From assembly GCA_965215715.1 (NCBI GenBank), contig OZ244129.1, positions 868,001 to 932,000 of the forward strand: 64,000 bases of DNA. The letters are read 5' to 3'. Made by a program: the position numbers and the translations under genes. Every line of letters begins with the position of its first letter. The first letter of the stretch is position 1. Source of the stretch: HXMU1428-3 sp965215715 (GTDB taxonomy: Bacteria > Pseudomonadota > Alphaproteobacteria > Rhizobiales > HXMU1428-3). Below the pieces are notes generated by a model, which ran no database searches, was not told where the DNA came from, and worked only from the letters and a program-made list of their open reading frames with translations. Shown here in pieces: positions 26,497 through 36,340 of this stretch.

Positions 26497-27861
26497 TTAA
26501 GTGGAAATCATTTTTACGATTTCAGATAAATGTGTTACTGGCTGACACCTAATTGTCACATTTCCTGTGTCTTGGGTTTGAGAGGGCAAATAACAATCAG
26601 TAAACCCTAGTTTTTCTGCCTCTCTGAGCCGCCCAATTGCATGCCCAACCCGGCGAATGCTGCCAGAAAGACTCACTTCACCAAAGAACACACTATCATC
26701 TGGCAATTGATTGCCGGTAAAAGCTGAAATAAGGGCCGCTGCTGCTGCCATATCGGCTGCTGGTTCGGTTAATTTTATGCCACCTGCAATGTTGAGGTAA
26801 ACATCATGCTTGCCAAGCACAATACCGCAACGCGCCTCTAGCACAGCCAATAACATATTGAGACGGCTGTTATCCCAACCGATTACCGCTCGGCGCGGGG
26901 TGCCAAAGGGGGAGGGGGCCACAAGGGCTTGAATTTCAACCAAAACTGGGCGTGTGCCTTCAATGCCAGCAAACACTGAGGTGCCTGCCCCTTTTTCATC
27001 TCGGCTGGATAAAAATAGCTCTGAGGGGTTGGTGACTTCTTTCAGGCCCTCTTCGCGCATTTCAAACACGCCGATTTCATCGGTGGGGCCAAAGCGGTTT
27101 TTTTGCGCCCTCAAGATGCGAAATGGCACGCCGCGCTCGCCTTCAAAATAAAGCACGGTGTCGACCATATGCTCAATTACCTTTGGCCCGGCAATGGCAC
27201 CGTCTTTGGTCACATGGCCAACGATGATCAACGCGCAATCGCTTTTCTTGGCTTGGCGGATCAGGGAATGGGTGGTGGCGCGCAATTGAGTAACCGTGCC
27301 GGGGGCTGCTTCTACCGTTTCTGTCCATAAAGTTTGGATGGAATCGATGATACAAAGTGCCGGCGGCTGGCCTGATTTCATGGTGGCGAGAATGGTTTCC
27401 AAATTGGTTTCTGCTGCCAGTTCAACGGGGGCTTTTTTGACCCCTAATCGATTGGCGCGCAAACGCACCTGCGCGGTGGCTTCTTCGCCAGAAAAATATA
27501 TCACCCGTTTTCCGCTTTGTGCCAGGTTGGCTGCCAGTTGGGTGAGCAGCGTTGATTTGCCAATCCCTGGGTCGCCGCCAACTAAGATGGCGGAGCCAGG
27601 CACCAAGCCGCCCCCTGTCACCAGGTCCAGCTCACTCAGGCCGGTTGCATAACGTGTTAAAACTTGGTCTTGGCCGTCAAAGCTTTCAAGTTCAATACCA
27701 GGCCGGTTGCGGGCGGTGGTTTTTTTTTGGCCAGAGACGGCAATGGGTTCAGCACTTTCCTCAATAATGGTGTTCCATTCACCGCACGCGCCGCATTTAC
27801 CGGCCCACTGAGTGGTGACGTTTCCGCAAGCTTGGCAATGGTATGAGGCTTTTTTGGCCAT
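26497..27861 (-). CDS. radA: DNA repair ATPase RadA
   Basis: 454 residues. N-terminal zinc finger Cys9, Cys12, Cys23, Cys26; RecA-like core with Walker A GGDPGIGKST near 94; the RadA-specific KNRFG near 255; and a C-terminal Lon-like domain. A hexameric branch-migration motor in recombination and repair. Between it and dnaB, where most relatives carry alr, is only a long inverted repeat. Confidence 0.95.
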   Translation of the reverse strand: MAKKASYHCQACGNVTTQWAGKCGACGEWNTIIEESAEPIAVSGQKKTTARNRPGIELESFDGQDQVLTRYATGLSELDLVTGGGLVPGSAILVGGDPGIGKSTLLTQLAANLAQSGKRVIYFSGEEATAQVRLRANRLGVKKAPVELAAETNLETILATMKSGQPPALCIIDSIQTLWTETVEAAPGTVTQLRATTHSLIRQAKKSDCALIIVGHVTKDGAIAGPKVIEHMVDTVLYFEGERGVPFRILRAQKNRFGPTDEIGVFEMREEGLKEVTNPSELFLSSRDEKGAGTSVFAGIEGTRPVLVEIQALVAPSPFGTPRRAVIGWDNSRLNMLLAVLEARCGIVLGKHDVYLNIAGGIKLTEPAADMAAAAALISAFTGNQLPDDSVFFGEVSLSGSIRRVGHAIGRLREAEKLGFTDCYLPSQTQDTGNVTIRCQPVTHLSEIVKMIST

Positions 27862-27891
27862 AGAGTTTTCTACTTTTAGAGTGTGTGGTCC

Positions 27892-28015
27892 GTGCCTTAA
27901 ACTTCATGGTTAGACTTTGGCATTTTTAAAAGCCATGTCAAGGATTTCACTTGCGCTGCGCGTCCTTGACATGGCTTTTAAAAATGCAAAAATCTCACCA
28001 TGAAGTTTAAGGCAC
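27892..28015. repeat. Long inverted repeat, copy 2 (53-nt arms)
   Basis: Arms 27892-27944 and 27963-28015 pair at 50 of 53 positions around an 18-nt loop (27945-27962, TTTCACTTGCGCTGCGCG). The outer ends read GTGCCTTAAACTTCATGG. Inner stem AAAAGCCATGTCAAGGA. It occupies almost the whole dnaB-radA gap and would make a very stable RNA or cruciform hairpin. No transposase or reading frame inside. Confidence 0.92.
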
Positions 28016-28030
28016 TCTCTCGGCATGCCT

Positions 28031-29545
28031 TTATTCGTATCTATAAGGGATGTGGTCGTCTTCTGCTAAATCAGAGAAGCGGGTGAAGTTGCCGTTAAAG
28101 GCGAGCGGCACTGTGCCTGTGGGGCCGTGGCGCTGCTTGCCGATGATAACTTCGGCTTTGCCTTGGACTTGTTCCATTTCATCTTGCCATTTAACCGTGG
28201 CTTCCACATCGCTTTCAGACGGTTGGCGGCGAGAGACGTAATATTCTTCGCGGTAAACGAACATGACCACGTCAGCGTCTTGTTCAATCGAGCCTGATTC
28301 GCGCAAGTCTGCCAATTGAGGGCGCTTGTCATCGCGTTGCTCTACCTGACGAGAAAGCTGGGAGAGAGCAATGATCGGTACATTCAGCTCTTTGGCCAAA
28401 GCTTTCAGGCCGGTGGTGATTTCAGAGACCTCTTGTACGCGGCCCTCACCTGTGCGTTTTGAGCCAGAGAGTAATTGCAAATAGTCAACTATGACAACGC
28501 CGAGGTTCTTTTGACGTTTCAGCTTGCGGGCGCGGGCTGACAATTGGGCGATGGAAATGCCGCCCGTTTGGTCAATGTAAAGCGGCATGTCGCCTAATTT
28601 TTGGGAGGTTTCGACCAATTTGCGAAAGTCAGTTTCGTCAATCATGCCGCGGCGGATTTTTTCTGAGGGGATTTCAGCTTGTTCTGAAATGATCCGGGTG
28701 GCCAATTGCTCAGCTGACATCTCAAGCGAGAAAAAGGCCACAACGGCGCCATCTGTTGTTTTCAAACTGCCATCAGGCTGTGGCTCGGCATGGTGGGCAT
28801 TGGCAATGTTAAACGCAATGTTAGTTGCCAGCGCTGTTTTGCCCATAGAGGGGCGCCCGGCTAGGATAATCAAGTCAGAGGTTTGCAGTCCCCCCATTTT
28901 GCGATCAAGGTCGGTTAAGCCTGTGGAGACACCAGACAGGCCGCCATCGCGCAAATAGGCATTGTTGGCCATTTCAATGGCATCGGTGATGGCATCTTTA
29001 AACGAACAAAAACCAGAGCCATATTTGCCTTGTTCAGCTAGGGAATAGAGCTGTTGTTCGGCATTGCTGATTTGCTCTTCTGGTGGGTTGGTCACCTCAC
29101 TGTCGTAAGCGGTGTTGACCATGTCCTCGCCAATGCCGATGAGATTGCGGCGCACAGCTAAATCATAAATGGTGTGCCCATAATCTTTTACATTGATGAT
29201 GGAGGTTGCATTGGCAGCCAGTCGGCCTAAATATTGAGGCACGGTGATATCGCCAATAGGCTCATCATTGTCAAAATAGGTTTTCAGGGTGACCGGGGTG
29301 GCTTGCTTGCCTGATTGGATCAGTTGCAAACTGGTTTCATAAATGCGCGCGTGCAAAGGGTCGAAGAAATGTTCTTCAGTTAAAAAACTAGAGACCCTGT
29401 CGGCTGCTTCATTGTTAATAAGGATGGCACCCAGAAGCTCTTGTTCAGCCTGGATATTATGAGGGGCAAGCCGAAACGGAAGATCCTCAATCTCGGCTTT
29501 GACATCTGTTGATGGTTCTTGTTGTTTTTGTGCTGTATCAATCAT
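28031..29545 (-). CDS. dnaB: Replicative DNA helicase
   Basis: 504 residues. N-terminal helical domain starts LPFRLAPHNIQAEQELLGAIL; the RecA-type helicase domain has Walker A GRPSMGKTA near 228, the Walker B VVIVDYLQLLSG near 335, and ALSQLSRQVEQRDDKRP near 368. Unwinds DNA at the fork. No intein. Divergent from dapA. Confidence 0.97.
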   Translation of the reverse strand: MIDTAQKQQEPSTDVKAEIEDLPFRLAPHNIQAEQELLGAILINNEAADRVSSFLTEEHFFDPLHARIYETSLQLIQSGKQATPVTLKTYFDNDEPIGDITVPQYLGRLAANATSIINVKDYGHTIYDLAVRRNLIGIGEDMVNTAYDSEVTNPPEEQISNAEQQLYSLAEQGKYGSGFCSFKDAITDAIEMANNAYLRDGGLSGVSTGLTDLDRKMGGLQTSDLIILAGRPSMGKTALATNIAFNIANAHHAEPQPDGSLKTTDGAVVAFFSLEMSAEQLATRIISEQAEIPSEKIRRGMIDETDFRKLVETSQKLGDMPLYIDQTGGISIAQLSARARKLKRQKNLGVVIVDYLQLLSGSKRTGEGRVQEVSEITTGLKALAKELNVPIIALSQLSRQVEQRDDKRPQLADLRESGSIEQDADVVMFVYREEYYVSRRQPSESDVEATVKWQDEMEQVQGKAEVIIGKQRHGPTGTVPLAFNGNFTRFSDLAEDDHIPYRYE

Positions 29546-29859
29546 GAGCCCACCCTAGTTGATTCGGCGAAAAGCTTAAGTGGGTCAAGGGAGGATTTCC
29601 CCTCTATTCACAGGGTGAAATAAATTTTTTTATTTTCCCTTGCCCAAGATTTAGTGAGAGTGCCTAAACCAAAGCACACAAAAGGTAATGGGGTGCCGCA
29701 TGGGGGCTCTTGGCTTTACAAAAAGTGTTGAGCTTAGCTTCTTGTTTAGAATGCTTGCTCTTGGGGCCAGCAATGAGTATGGTCCGATTTTCAAAAAGCT
29801 CTTATGTATTCTTATGTGTAATGAGCCGTTTGTTTGTTTTGATAGAGAAGAGAAAGATA
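29546..29859. other. Intergenic region between dnaB and dapA
   Basis: 314 bases between divergent genes. A frame open into dapA from TTG 29710 carries no recognisable protein and lacks a ribosome site, so it is taken as leader. No terminator or RNA was seen. Confidence 0.5.
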
Positions 29860-30732
29860 ATGTTTGAAGGCTCAATTACAGCGTTGGTAACACCTTTTCG
29901 TGATGGGAATATTGATGAAGATGCGTTTCAAAAGCTTGTCCAAAGACAGGTTGATGAAGGCACGCACGGGCTTGTGCCAGTTGGAACAACTGGCGAGAGC
30001 CCTACTTTGAGCCATGATGAACATAAACGGGTGGTTGAGCTGTGCATTGAAGTGGCTGCAGGCAAAGTGCCTGTGATAGCTGGTGCTGGGTCTAACAGCA
30101 CGCATGAGGCGGTTGATTTAGCCGTTCACGCACAACAAGCTGGTGCAAAGGCTGTGCTTGTGGTGACGCCTTATTATAATAAGCCAAGCCAAGAAGGCAT
30201 GTATCAGCATTATAAAGCGATTAATGATGCAATAGATTTGCCAATATTTATCTATAACATTCCAGGCCGGTCAGTGATTGATATGAATTCTCAAACTATG
30301 GCGCGCTTGTTTGCCTTGCCTAATATTATTGGGGTCAAGGACGCGACAGCAGATTTGGCCCGGGTTTCACAGCAGCGTGCTGTTGTTGGCAGTGACTATA
30401 TCCAATTATCTGGCGAAGATGCTACGGCACTTGGGTTTATGGCCCATGGTGGGCGCGGTTGCATCTCTGTAACCTCCAATGTGGCGCCTAAGCTTTGTGC
30501 GCAGTTTCAAGAGGCTTGCTTGCGTAAAGATTTTGAAATGGCGCTTAAATTGCAAGACCGATTAATGCCCTTGCATGAGGCTTTGTTTTGCGAGTCTAAC
30601 CCTGTGCCAACCAAATATGCGCTTTCACGGTTGGGGTTTGGGTCAGAAGAGGTGCGGTTGCCGTTGGTGCCGATTAGTGCTGAGGGGCGCAAAGTTGTAG
30701 ACCTGGCATTGGAAAAGGCACAACTGGTTTAA
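29860..30732 (+). CDS. dapA: 4-hydroxy-tetrahydrodipicolinate synthase
   Basis: 290 residues, TIM barrel. GTTGES at 42-47, Tyr132 (IYNIPGR) and Schiff-base Lys160 (IIGVKDAT), as in E. coli DapA. Condenses pyruvate with aspartate semialdehyde on the way to diaminopimelate and lysine. ATG 29860 with an AGAGAAG/AGAAAG site upstream gives the family's usual length. Precedes smpB by 25 bases. Confidence 0.96.
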   Translation: MFEGSITALVTPFRDGNIDEDAFQKLVQRQVDEGTHGLVPVGTTGESPTLSHDEHKRVVELCIEVAAGKVPVIAGAGSNSTHEAVDLAVHAQQAGAKAVLVVTPYYNKPSQEGMYQHYKAINDAIDLPIFIYNIPGRSVIDMNSQTMARLFALPNIIGVKDATADLARVSQQRAVVGSDYIQLSGEDATALGFMAHGGRGCISVTSNVAPKLCAQFQEACLRKDFEMALKLQDRLMPLHEALFCESNPVPTKYALSRLGFGSEEVRLPLVPISAEGRKVVDLALEKAQLV

Positions 30733-30757
30733 TTGATTAAGTTTGAGTTGAAAAATT

Positions 30758-31234
30758 ATGGCTTCTAGTAAGAAAAAATCTGATCACCGCTCGATCGCCG
30801 AGAACCGGCGGGCGCGGTTTGATTTTGAGATTATGGAAACCTTTGAAGCCGGTATTATGTTGCAAGGCAGTGAGGTTAAATCCTTGCGCACGGGCAAAGC
30901 CAACATTGCTGATAGTTATGCCAGCAATGAGGGCGGCGAGATTTTTTTGATTAATGGCTATATCCCTGAATACACCCAAGCGGGGCGGTTTAATCATGAA
31001 ACCAGGCGTCCGCGCAAGTTGCTTTTGCATGCCCGCGAGATTAAAAAGCTCATTGGTTCTATTCAACGTGATGGCTTAACGCTGGTGCCGTTAAAATTAT
31101 ATTTTAATGATCGAGGCATTGCCAAACTACAGATCGCTTTGGCGCGCGGTAAAAAAATCCATGATAAACGCCAGACCCAAAAAGACCGGGATTGGAACCG
31201 CCAAAAATCTCGTTTGCTCCGAGAGCGAGGATAA
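30758..31234 (+). CDS. smpB: SsrA-binding protein
   Basis: 158 residues. ENRRARFDFEIMETFEAGI, LQGSEVKSLRTGKANI and the basic tail KKIHDKRQTQKDRDWNRQK are all typical. Binds tmRNA and rescues stalled ribosomes. No tmRNA gene was found in the window. Confidence 0.97.
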   Translation: MASSKKKSDHRSIAENRRARFDFEIMETFEAGIMLQGSEVKSLRTGKANIADSYASNEGGEIFLINGYIPEYTQAGRFNHETRRPRKLLLHAREIKKLIGSIQRDGLTLVPLKLYFNDRGIAKLQIALARGKKIHDKRQTQKDRDWNRQKSRLLRERG

Positions 31235-31269
31235 AGGTTTTCAATGAAGCTTGAGGGTGGTGCTCGGTG

Positions 31270-31917
31270 TTATAAATAGTCAGCAGCGCTTGCAAACACA
31301 TCTTCAAACATCTGCTCGGTTAAGCGGCCTGTGTTGGTGTTGTAGCGTGAGCAATGATAGCTGTTAATCATTTTTTGGCCACTGGGCAGTTTATGAATGG
31401 CGCCATGGCCAAATTTATAATCTTTTTGCTTGCCGTTGATGGCTCTGACCACTGATTCATGGGCAATGCGGCCAAGGCTGATTACAATTTTTAAATTGGG
31501 AAGTTTTGTCAGCTCATCGGTCAAAAAAGGTTGGCAGTTTTTAATTTCTTGGCCCGTTGGTTTGTTTTGAGGCGGCACGCAACGCACAGCATTGGTGATC
31601 ATGCAATTTTTAAGCTCAAGACCATCACAAGCGCTTGCTTGGTAATAACCCTCAGCCAAGCCAAATTTAATTAGCGTTGGATATAAAAGATCGCCGGCAT
31701 AGTCACCAGTAAAGGGGCGCCCCGTGCGGTTTGCCCCGCGCAAGCCTGGGGCAAGGCCAACGATCAACAAAGTGCAGTTATTGTCACCAAAGGGGGGGAC
31801 CGCGCCGTTAAACCAATCAGGATAAAGCGAACTATTTTCTTGGCGAAAAGAGGTTAAGCGTGGGCACAAGGTGCAATCTTTTTGGGGGCCAGTTTCCAAG
31901 GGCATCAGCACTATCAC
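31270..31917 (-). CDS. Uracil-DNA glycosylase, family 5 (UdgB)-like
   Basis: 215 residues. Cys15 and Cys18 (CTLCPRL) and later Cys supply a 4Fe-4S cluster; motif A is GLAPGLRGANRTGRPF (54-69), the form with Ala in place of the catalytic Asp/Asn that marks family 5. C-terminal HCSRYNTNTGRLT completes the site. Removes uracil and related bases. The GTG 31917 start lacks a good ribosome site; ATG 31905 is an alternative. Converges with smpB. Confidence 0.88.
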   Translation of the reverse strand: MIVLMPLETGPQKDCTLCPRLTSFRQENSSLYPDWFNGAVPPFGDNNCTLLIVGLAPGLRGANRTGRPFTGDYAGDLLYPTLIKFGLAEGYYQASACDGLELKNCMITNAVRCVPPQNKPTGQEIKNCQPFLTDELTKLPNLKIVISLGRIAHESVVRAINGKQKDYKFGHGAIHKLPSGQKMINSYHCSRYNTNTGRLTEQMFEDVFASAADYL

Positions 31918-31971
31918 ATATCAAAACTAAAGGGCAATTAGTTTTACCATAAACAGCTGAGACGTATGTTT

Positions 31972-32571
31972 TCAAGAATGATTTTGGTTTAGGCGCTCAA
32001 TATCTTCATAGCTTTCGTCCCAACTTGGTTCTTGGGAAGAATTTTCTGTACGGCAGATTTGCTGGTCGAGTAAGGCCAGGTCAATAAATTGATCCGCTTG
32101 GCGGCGCAATTCATCTGCGATCATGGGCGGTTGCGTTTCTAGAGTGGAGACGACAGAGACCCGTTTGCCTTTGTGTTGCAATGCTTCAACCAGGGAGCGA
32201 AAGTCCCCGTCACCTGTAAACAAGATCATGTGGTCAAGAAAGTCGGCCAATTCCATCGCGTCGACTGTCAGTTCAATATCCATAGATCCTTTGATTTTAC
32301 GTCGACCACTGGTGTCTGTAAATTCTTTTGTCGGCTTGGTAATCACAGTAAAGCCGTTATAATCTAGCCAATCAACAAGAGGGCGCACGGAGGAATATTC
32401 TTGATCATCTGCTAAAGCTGTATAATAAAGGGCCCGCACAAGTTGGCAACGAGAACGAAACAGATTAAGCAAGCGGTTGTAATCAATATCAAAGGTCAGG
32501 GCTTTGGATGTTGCGTATAAATTAGCTCCATCTATGAAAAGTGCTGTTCGTTCAGTTTGATAAAATTTCAT
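31972..32571 (-). CDS. NYN domain (LabA/DUF88) putative RNase
   Basis: 199 residues of the PIN-like NYN nuclease family. Acidic residues: Asp14 in LFIDGANLY, MDIELTVDAME near 96 and TGDGDF near 119. A conserved neighbour of smpB/rpoZ in alphaproteobacteria. Likely an endoribonuclease, target unknown. The acidic tail is variable. Confidence 0.88.
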   Translation of the reverse strand: MKFYQTERTALFIDGANLYATSKALTFDIDYNRLLNLFRSRCQLVRALYYTALADDQEYSSVRPLVDWLDYNGFTVITKPTKEFTDTSGRRKIKGSMDIELTVDAMELADFLDHMILFTGDGDFRSLVEALQHKGKRVSVVSTLETQPPMIADELRRQADQFIDLALLDQQICRTENSSQEPSWDESYEDIERLNQNHS

Positions 32572-32717
32572 ATAGACGGACCTTTTGGTATATAGATATT
32601 ACAGCAAGCTGATTAAAAAGTGGGCATACAGAACAAATCAAGTGAATTCAAGTCAATTTATTCTTAACTCAAATAAAAAGTTATACTTTAGGTGGTTTTT
32701 TAAACGGATTTTCATTA

Positions 32718-33290
32718 ATGCCTTATGTAATCTTGTCCTTTGGGGCGAATATTTCTGGAAAATACGGGCACCCTATAGAGTCATTTCTTAAAACTATTGA
32801 TTCTTTAACCAATTATAATATAAAGCCAATTTCCATTTCTTCCCCATATCTTTCAGTGGCTATTGGCGCGCACTACCAGCCCCCTTATTATAATTGTGTT
32901 ATGCTTAGTAATACATATTGCCACTCTAATAAGTTGTTAAAAATAATCAAGCAATTAGAGCGGGCATCAGGTCGTTCTGGGCAGTTATATTGGGGCGCAC
33001 GCCCACTAGACATTGATATTATTGATTTTAATGGCGAAATCAAGAATTGGTCAAACAAAAAACTTTTTCCCAAAAGTTTTAAAAAATGGCGCCAAAGTAA
33101 GATTTTACCTTTAACTTATCCCCATAAAGCAATGCATAAGCGTGCTTTTGTGTTAAAACCATTGATTGAAATTTTACCAAATTGGCGTCATCCAGTGTTT
33201 GGATTAAAGGCAAGCCATCTTATGGCGAATAATTGTTCGCCGCTAACTATAAAAGCCACGCAAAGACTTGATATCTCGCTCGATTTATGA
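32718..33290 (+). CDS. folK: 2-amino-4-hydroxy-6-hydroxymethyldihydropteridine pyrophosphokinase
   Basis: 190 residues. ILSFGANISGKYG at the start, WGARPLDIDIIDF near 91-103 (HPPK signature RPLDIDI) and PHKAMHKRAFVLKPL near 135. Transfers pyrophosphate from ATP to the pterin in folate synthesis. The gene and its upstream 130 bases are distinctly more AT-rich than the neighbours, with many AAA/ATT codons. Start has only a weak ribosome site. Confidence 0.92.
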   Translation: MPYVILSFGANISGKYGHPIESFLKTIDSLTNYNIKPISISSPYLSVAIGAHYQPPYYNCVMLSNTYCHSNKLLKIIKQLERASGRSGQLYWGARPLDIDIIDFNGEIKNWSNKKLFPKSFKKWRQSKILPLTYPHKAMHKRAFVLKPLIEILPNWRHPVFGLKASHLMANNCSPLTIKATQRLDISLDL

Positions 33291-33417
33291 GAGTGTCGCG
33301 TCTAATTCTTGAGAATTGTCCAACATTTTTATGTTTTTTTGGATTGCCTACATTCAGGACATCGGCGATTGTTGTAGGGCACCAAGAAATTTTCATAGCA
33401 TTTAAAAGGTTAAATAC

Positions 33418-33825
33418 ATGGCACGGGTTACGGTAGAAGATTGCGTTGATAAAGTTTCCAATCGGTTTGAGCTTGTTTTATTAGCTGGCCATAGAGCGCG
33501 CACCATTTCTTCAGGCGCTCCAATCACTGTAGAGCGTGATAATGATAAGAATCCGGTTGTTGCTTTGCGCGAGATTGCAGCTGAGACCATTTCCCCTGAA
33601 GACATGAAAGAAGATCTAATCCATTCAATGCAAAAATATGTTGAGGTGGATGAGCCAGAACCAGAAGCAGCGCCAGTTATTTCAACTGAGACGCGCTCAC
33701 CGGTGATCATTGGGCAAGATGATCCGATGATGGATAATAACATTGATACAATGACCGAAGAAGAGTTGTTGCGCGGTCTTGAAAGTTTACCACCTGCAGA
33801 AACCGGTGGTGCGCGCAATCGTTAA
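33418..33825 (+). CDS. rpoZ: RNA polymerase omega subunit
   Basis: 135 residues. MARVTVEDCVDKVSNRFELV and AGHRARTISSGAP are diagnostic; the C-terminal half is acidic and variable, as usual in this order. Helps assemble RNA polymerase and forms part of a ppGpp site. Followed by its own terminator and then rsh. Confidence 0.97.
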   Translation: MARVTVEDCVDKVSNRFELVLLAGHRARTISSGAPITVERDNDKNPVVALREIAAETISPEDMKEDLIHSMQKYVEVDEPEPEAAPVISTETRSPVIIGQDDPMMDNNIDTMTEEELLRGLESLPPAETGGARNR

Positions 33826-33848
33826 TCGACATCGTTATTGTTTTTCAA

Positions 33849-33888
33849 AAAAGCCCTTGGCTGTAAATTAACGGCCAGGGGCTTTTTT
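33849..33888 (+). terminator. Rho-independent terminator of rpoZ
   Basis: AAAAGCCCTTGGC pairs with GGCCAGGGGCTTTT (one G-U) around an 11-nt loop; T run follows. Confidence 0.9.
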
Positions 33889-33990
33889 GATGGTCTATTT
33901 GATCAGTCTTTATTATATTTAAACACAAGCCCTTTAACGACGCTCCCTTAGCCAATTTTTTAAGGGGGATTTCAAATTGATATAGACCGA

Positions 33991-36231
33991 ATGGACCAAG
34001 TTACCCTTTTAGATCAGGTTAAGACCTATAACCCGAAAGCTGATAAGTCCCGATTAGAGCAGGCCTTTGAGTATGCTCGTTCTTCTCATGGTCCGCAAAA
34101 GCGTGCCTCTGGAGAGCCTTACATTACCCACCCCTTACAAGTGGCAGAAATTTTAGCTGAACTAAAATTAGATGAGGACACCATTATTGCGGCGCTTCTT
34201 CATGACACGATTGAGGATACGCCTGCTACGCGCGCTGACATTGATGAGCAGTTTGGCCCTGAGGTTGGCTCACTCGTTGAAGGGGTGACCAAGCTTGGGA
34301 AGTTGAATTTGGTGACCAAAAAAGCTGAGCAGGCTGAGAATTTTCGTAAATTGCTGGTTGCCATTTCATCCGATGTGCGGGTTTTGCTGATTAAAATGGC
34401 GGACCGTTTGCACAATATGCGCACGCTCGAATATGTAAAGCCAGCAACTCGTAAACGCATTTCTGAAGAAACGATGGATATTTATGCGCCTCTTGCCGGG
34501 CGGATGGGCATGCAATGGATGCGTGATGAACTGGAAGAGCACAGCTTTCGTTGGTTGAATGAAGAAGCTTATTTTACTCTGACGCAAAAATTAACAGAGA
34601 TGCGCAAAAAGAATAAAAAATTGCTGCATAAAATTGAAGAGGATTTGCGCGCTAAGCTAGAAGAAAATGGGTTTGATGCTGAGGTTTCTCACCGTGAAAA
34701 GCGCCCTTATTCTATCTGGCGCAAAATGGATCACAAACAAATTTCACTTGAGCAATTGTCTGATATTTATGGATTTCGCGTTGTGGTGAAAAGCATTGAT
34801 GAGTGTTACAGAGTGTTAGGCATGGTGCACACCATTTGGCGGGCGGTACCGGGGCGGTTTAAGGATTATATTTCCAACCCAAAACAAAATGATTATCGCT
34901 CGCTGCATACCTCTATTGTTGGCGCAGAAATTCAACGGGTAGAACTGCAAATTCGCACTCAGCAAATGCACAGAGTGGCTGAATATGGCATTGCGGCTCA
35001 TGCGCTTTACAAGGATGAAAATTTAAGTGTCGGGATGATGCCCAATATGGCGTCAAGTTCGGCTTATCAATGGTTGCGCAAACTGGTTGATCAGCTATTA
35101 GAAGGTGATAACCCAGAAGAATTTTTAGAGCACACACGATTGGAATTATTCCATGATCAAGTGTTTTGTTTTACCCCGGAAGGTTTGTTAATTGCCTTGC
35201 CGCGCGGGGCCTCAGCGGTTGATTTTGCGTATGCTGTTCACACTGATATTGGCAATAAATGTGTTGGTGCTAAAATTAATGGGCGTAATATGCCGCTTCG
35301 AACAAAGCTGCGCAATGGTGATGAGGTGTTTATTCTCACCTCTGATGCTCAAACCCCCCAACCCTCCTGGGAGCAATTTTCCATTACGGGTAAGGCGCGC
35401 TCCTCCATTCGCCGTGCTACCAAAGAGGCGCGCAGAAAGCAGTTTTTAGAAATTGGGGTTATGGTCTTAAACCGTGCCTTCCAGCGGGCTGAAAAAGACT
35501 ATACCACAGAGAAGATTGAAGGCGCTTTGCACCGGTTTAGCCACGAGACGGTAGAGGATGTGATTGTGGCAGTTGGGCGCGGGGAATTACCTTCACATGA
35601 TGTGCTGCGTGCTATTTACCCAGATATCAGCCAAGAGGTGATGGAACGGCGCCAAGCTGCCCGTGGGGGCTTGCGCGGAACATCAGAAGAGGGCTGGTTT
35701 AATTTTGCCAAAGTGGCCTCGTTAAAATTTAGATTGCTCCCCAAATCTTCCCAAGCGGCTAAAGCTGACCCGATGGATGATTTGCCAGTACCTATTCGAG
35801 GTTTAAAAAAGGGTGTGGCGATTGATTATTCAAAAGGGGGGGCATTGCCAGGCGACAGGATTGTTGGCATTGTGATGCCAGGTGAGGGGATTGATATTTA
35901 CCCTATTCAGTCGCCTTTGCTGGAACAGTTTGACGATGAACTTGACCGATGGATTGATGTGACCTGGGACATTGATGCTGATGATCAAACACGATATATG
36001 GCCAGAATAACGGTTTCAGCGATGAATGAACCAGGCTGTTTGGCTCAGGTGGCTCAACTAATTGGTCAAGACAATGGCAACATTGACAACATAAAAATGA
36101 CAGAAAAAGGCGTTGATTATTCTGAAATGCTCATTGAGTTGGAGGTGTGGGACCTTAAGCATTTGAATGAGATCATTGCTGGTCTCAGAGGGCTTAATGT
36201 GGTCAGCAAAGTTGAACGGGTTTTGGGCTAG
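33991..36231 (+). CDS. rsh: Bifunctional (p)ppGpp synthetase/hydrolase, RelA/SpoT homologue
   Basis: 746 residues in the standard order: HD hydrolase (His47, HD71-72 in LLHDTIEDT), synthetase (about 235-345, with GRFKDYISNPKQNDYRSLH), TGS (about 400-460), and C-terminal ACT (about 665-745). Both catalytic centres look intact. Single long Rsh is typical of alphaproteobacteria. Sets the stringent response. The usual downstream pyrE/acpS/lepB genes are not here. Confidence 0.96.
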   Translation: MDQVTLLDQVKTYNPKADKSRLEQAFEYARSSHGPQKRASGEPYITHPLQVAEILAELKLDEDTIIAALLHDTIEDTPATRADIDEQFGPEVGSLVEGVTKLGKLNLVTKKAEQAENFRKLLVAISSDVRVLLIKMADRLHNMRTLEYVKPATRKRISEETMDIYAPLAGRMGMQWMRDELEEHSFRWLNEEAYFTLTQKLTEMRKKNKKLLHKIEEDLRAKLEENGFDAEVSHREKRPYSIWRKMDHKQISLEQLSDIYGFRVVVKSIDECYRVLGMVHTIWRAVPGRFKDYISNPKQNDYRSLHTSIVGAEIQRVELQIRTQQMHRVAEYGIAAHALYKDENLSVGMMPNMASSSAYQWLRKLVDQLLEGDNPEEFLEHTRLELFHDQVFCFTPEGLLIALPRGASAVDFAYAVHTDIGNKCVGAKINGRNMPLRTKLRNGDEVFILTSDAQTPQPSWEQFSITGKARSSIRRATKEARRKQFLEIGVMVLNRAFQRAEKDYTTEKIEGALHRFSHETVEDVIVAVGRGELPSHDVLRAIYPDISQEVMERRQAARGGLRGTSEEGWFNFAKVASLKFRLLPKSSQAAKADPMDDLPVPIRGLKKGVAIDYSKGGALPGDRIVGIVMPGEGIDIYPIQSPLLEQFDDELDRWIDVTWDIDADDQTRYMARITVSAMNEPGCLAQVAQLIGQDNGNIDNIKMTEKGVDYSEMLIELEVWDLKHLNEIIAGLRGLNVVSKVERVLG

Positions 36232-36340
36232 GGCTTTTTAAACTATTAAAATCATTCACATAGAATTGATTGGTCAAAATTTTCCATAGGGCTTTATGTT
36301 TGCAGGCAAAGACCTAGAAACCTTTTAAGGGCTGTTATGT

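Noticed and set aside
29710..29859. Longer N-terminus for dapA
   Set aside because: ATG 29860 has a ribosome site and gives the normal DapA start; the upstream part is not DapA-like.
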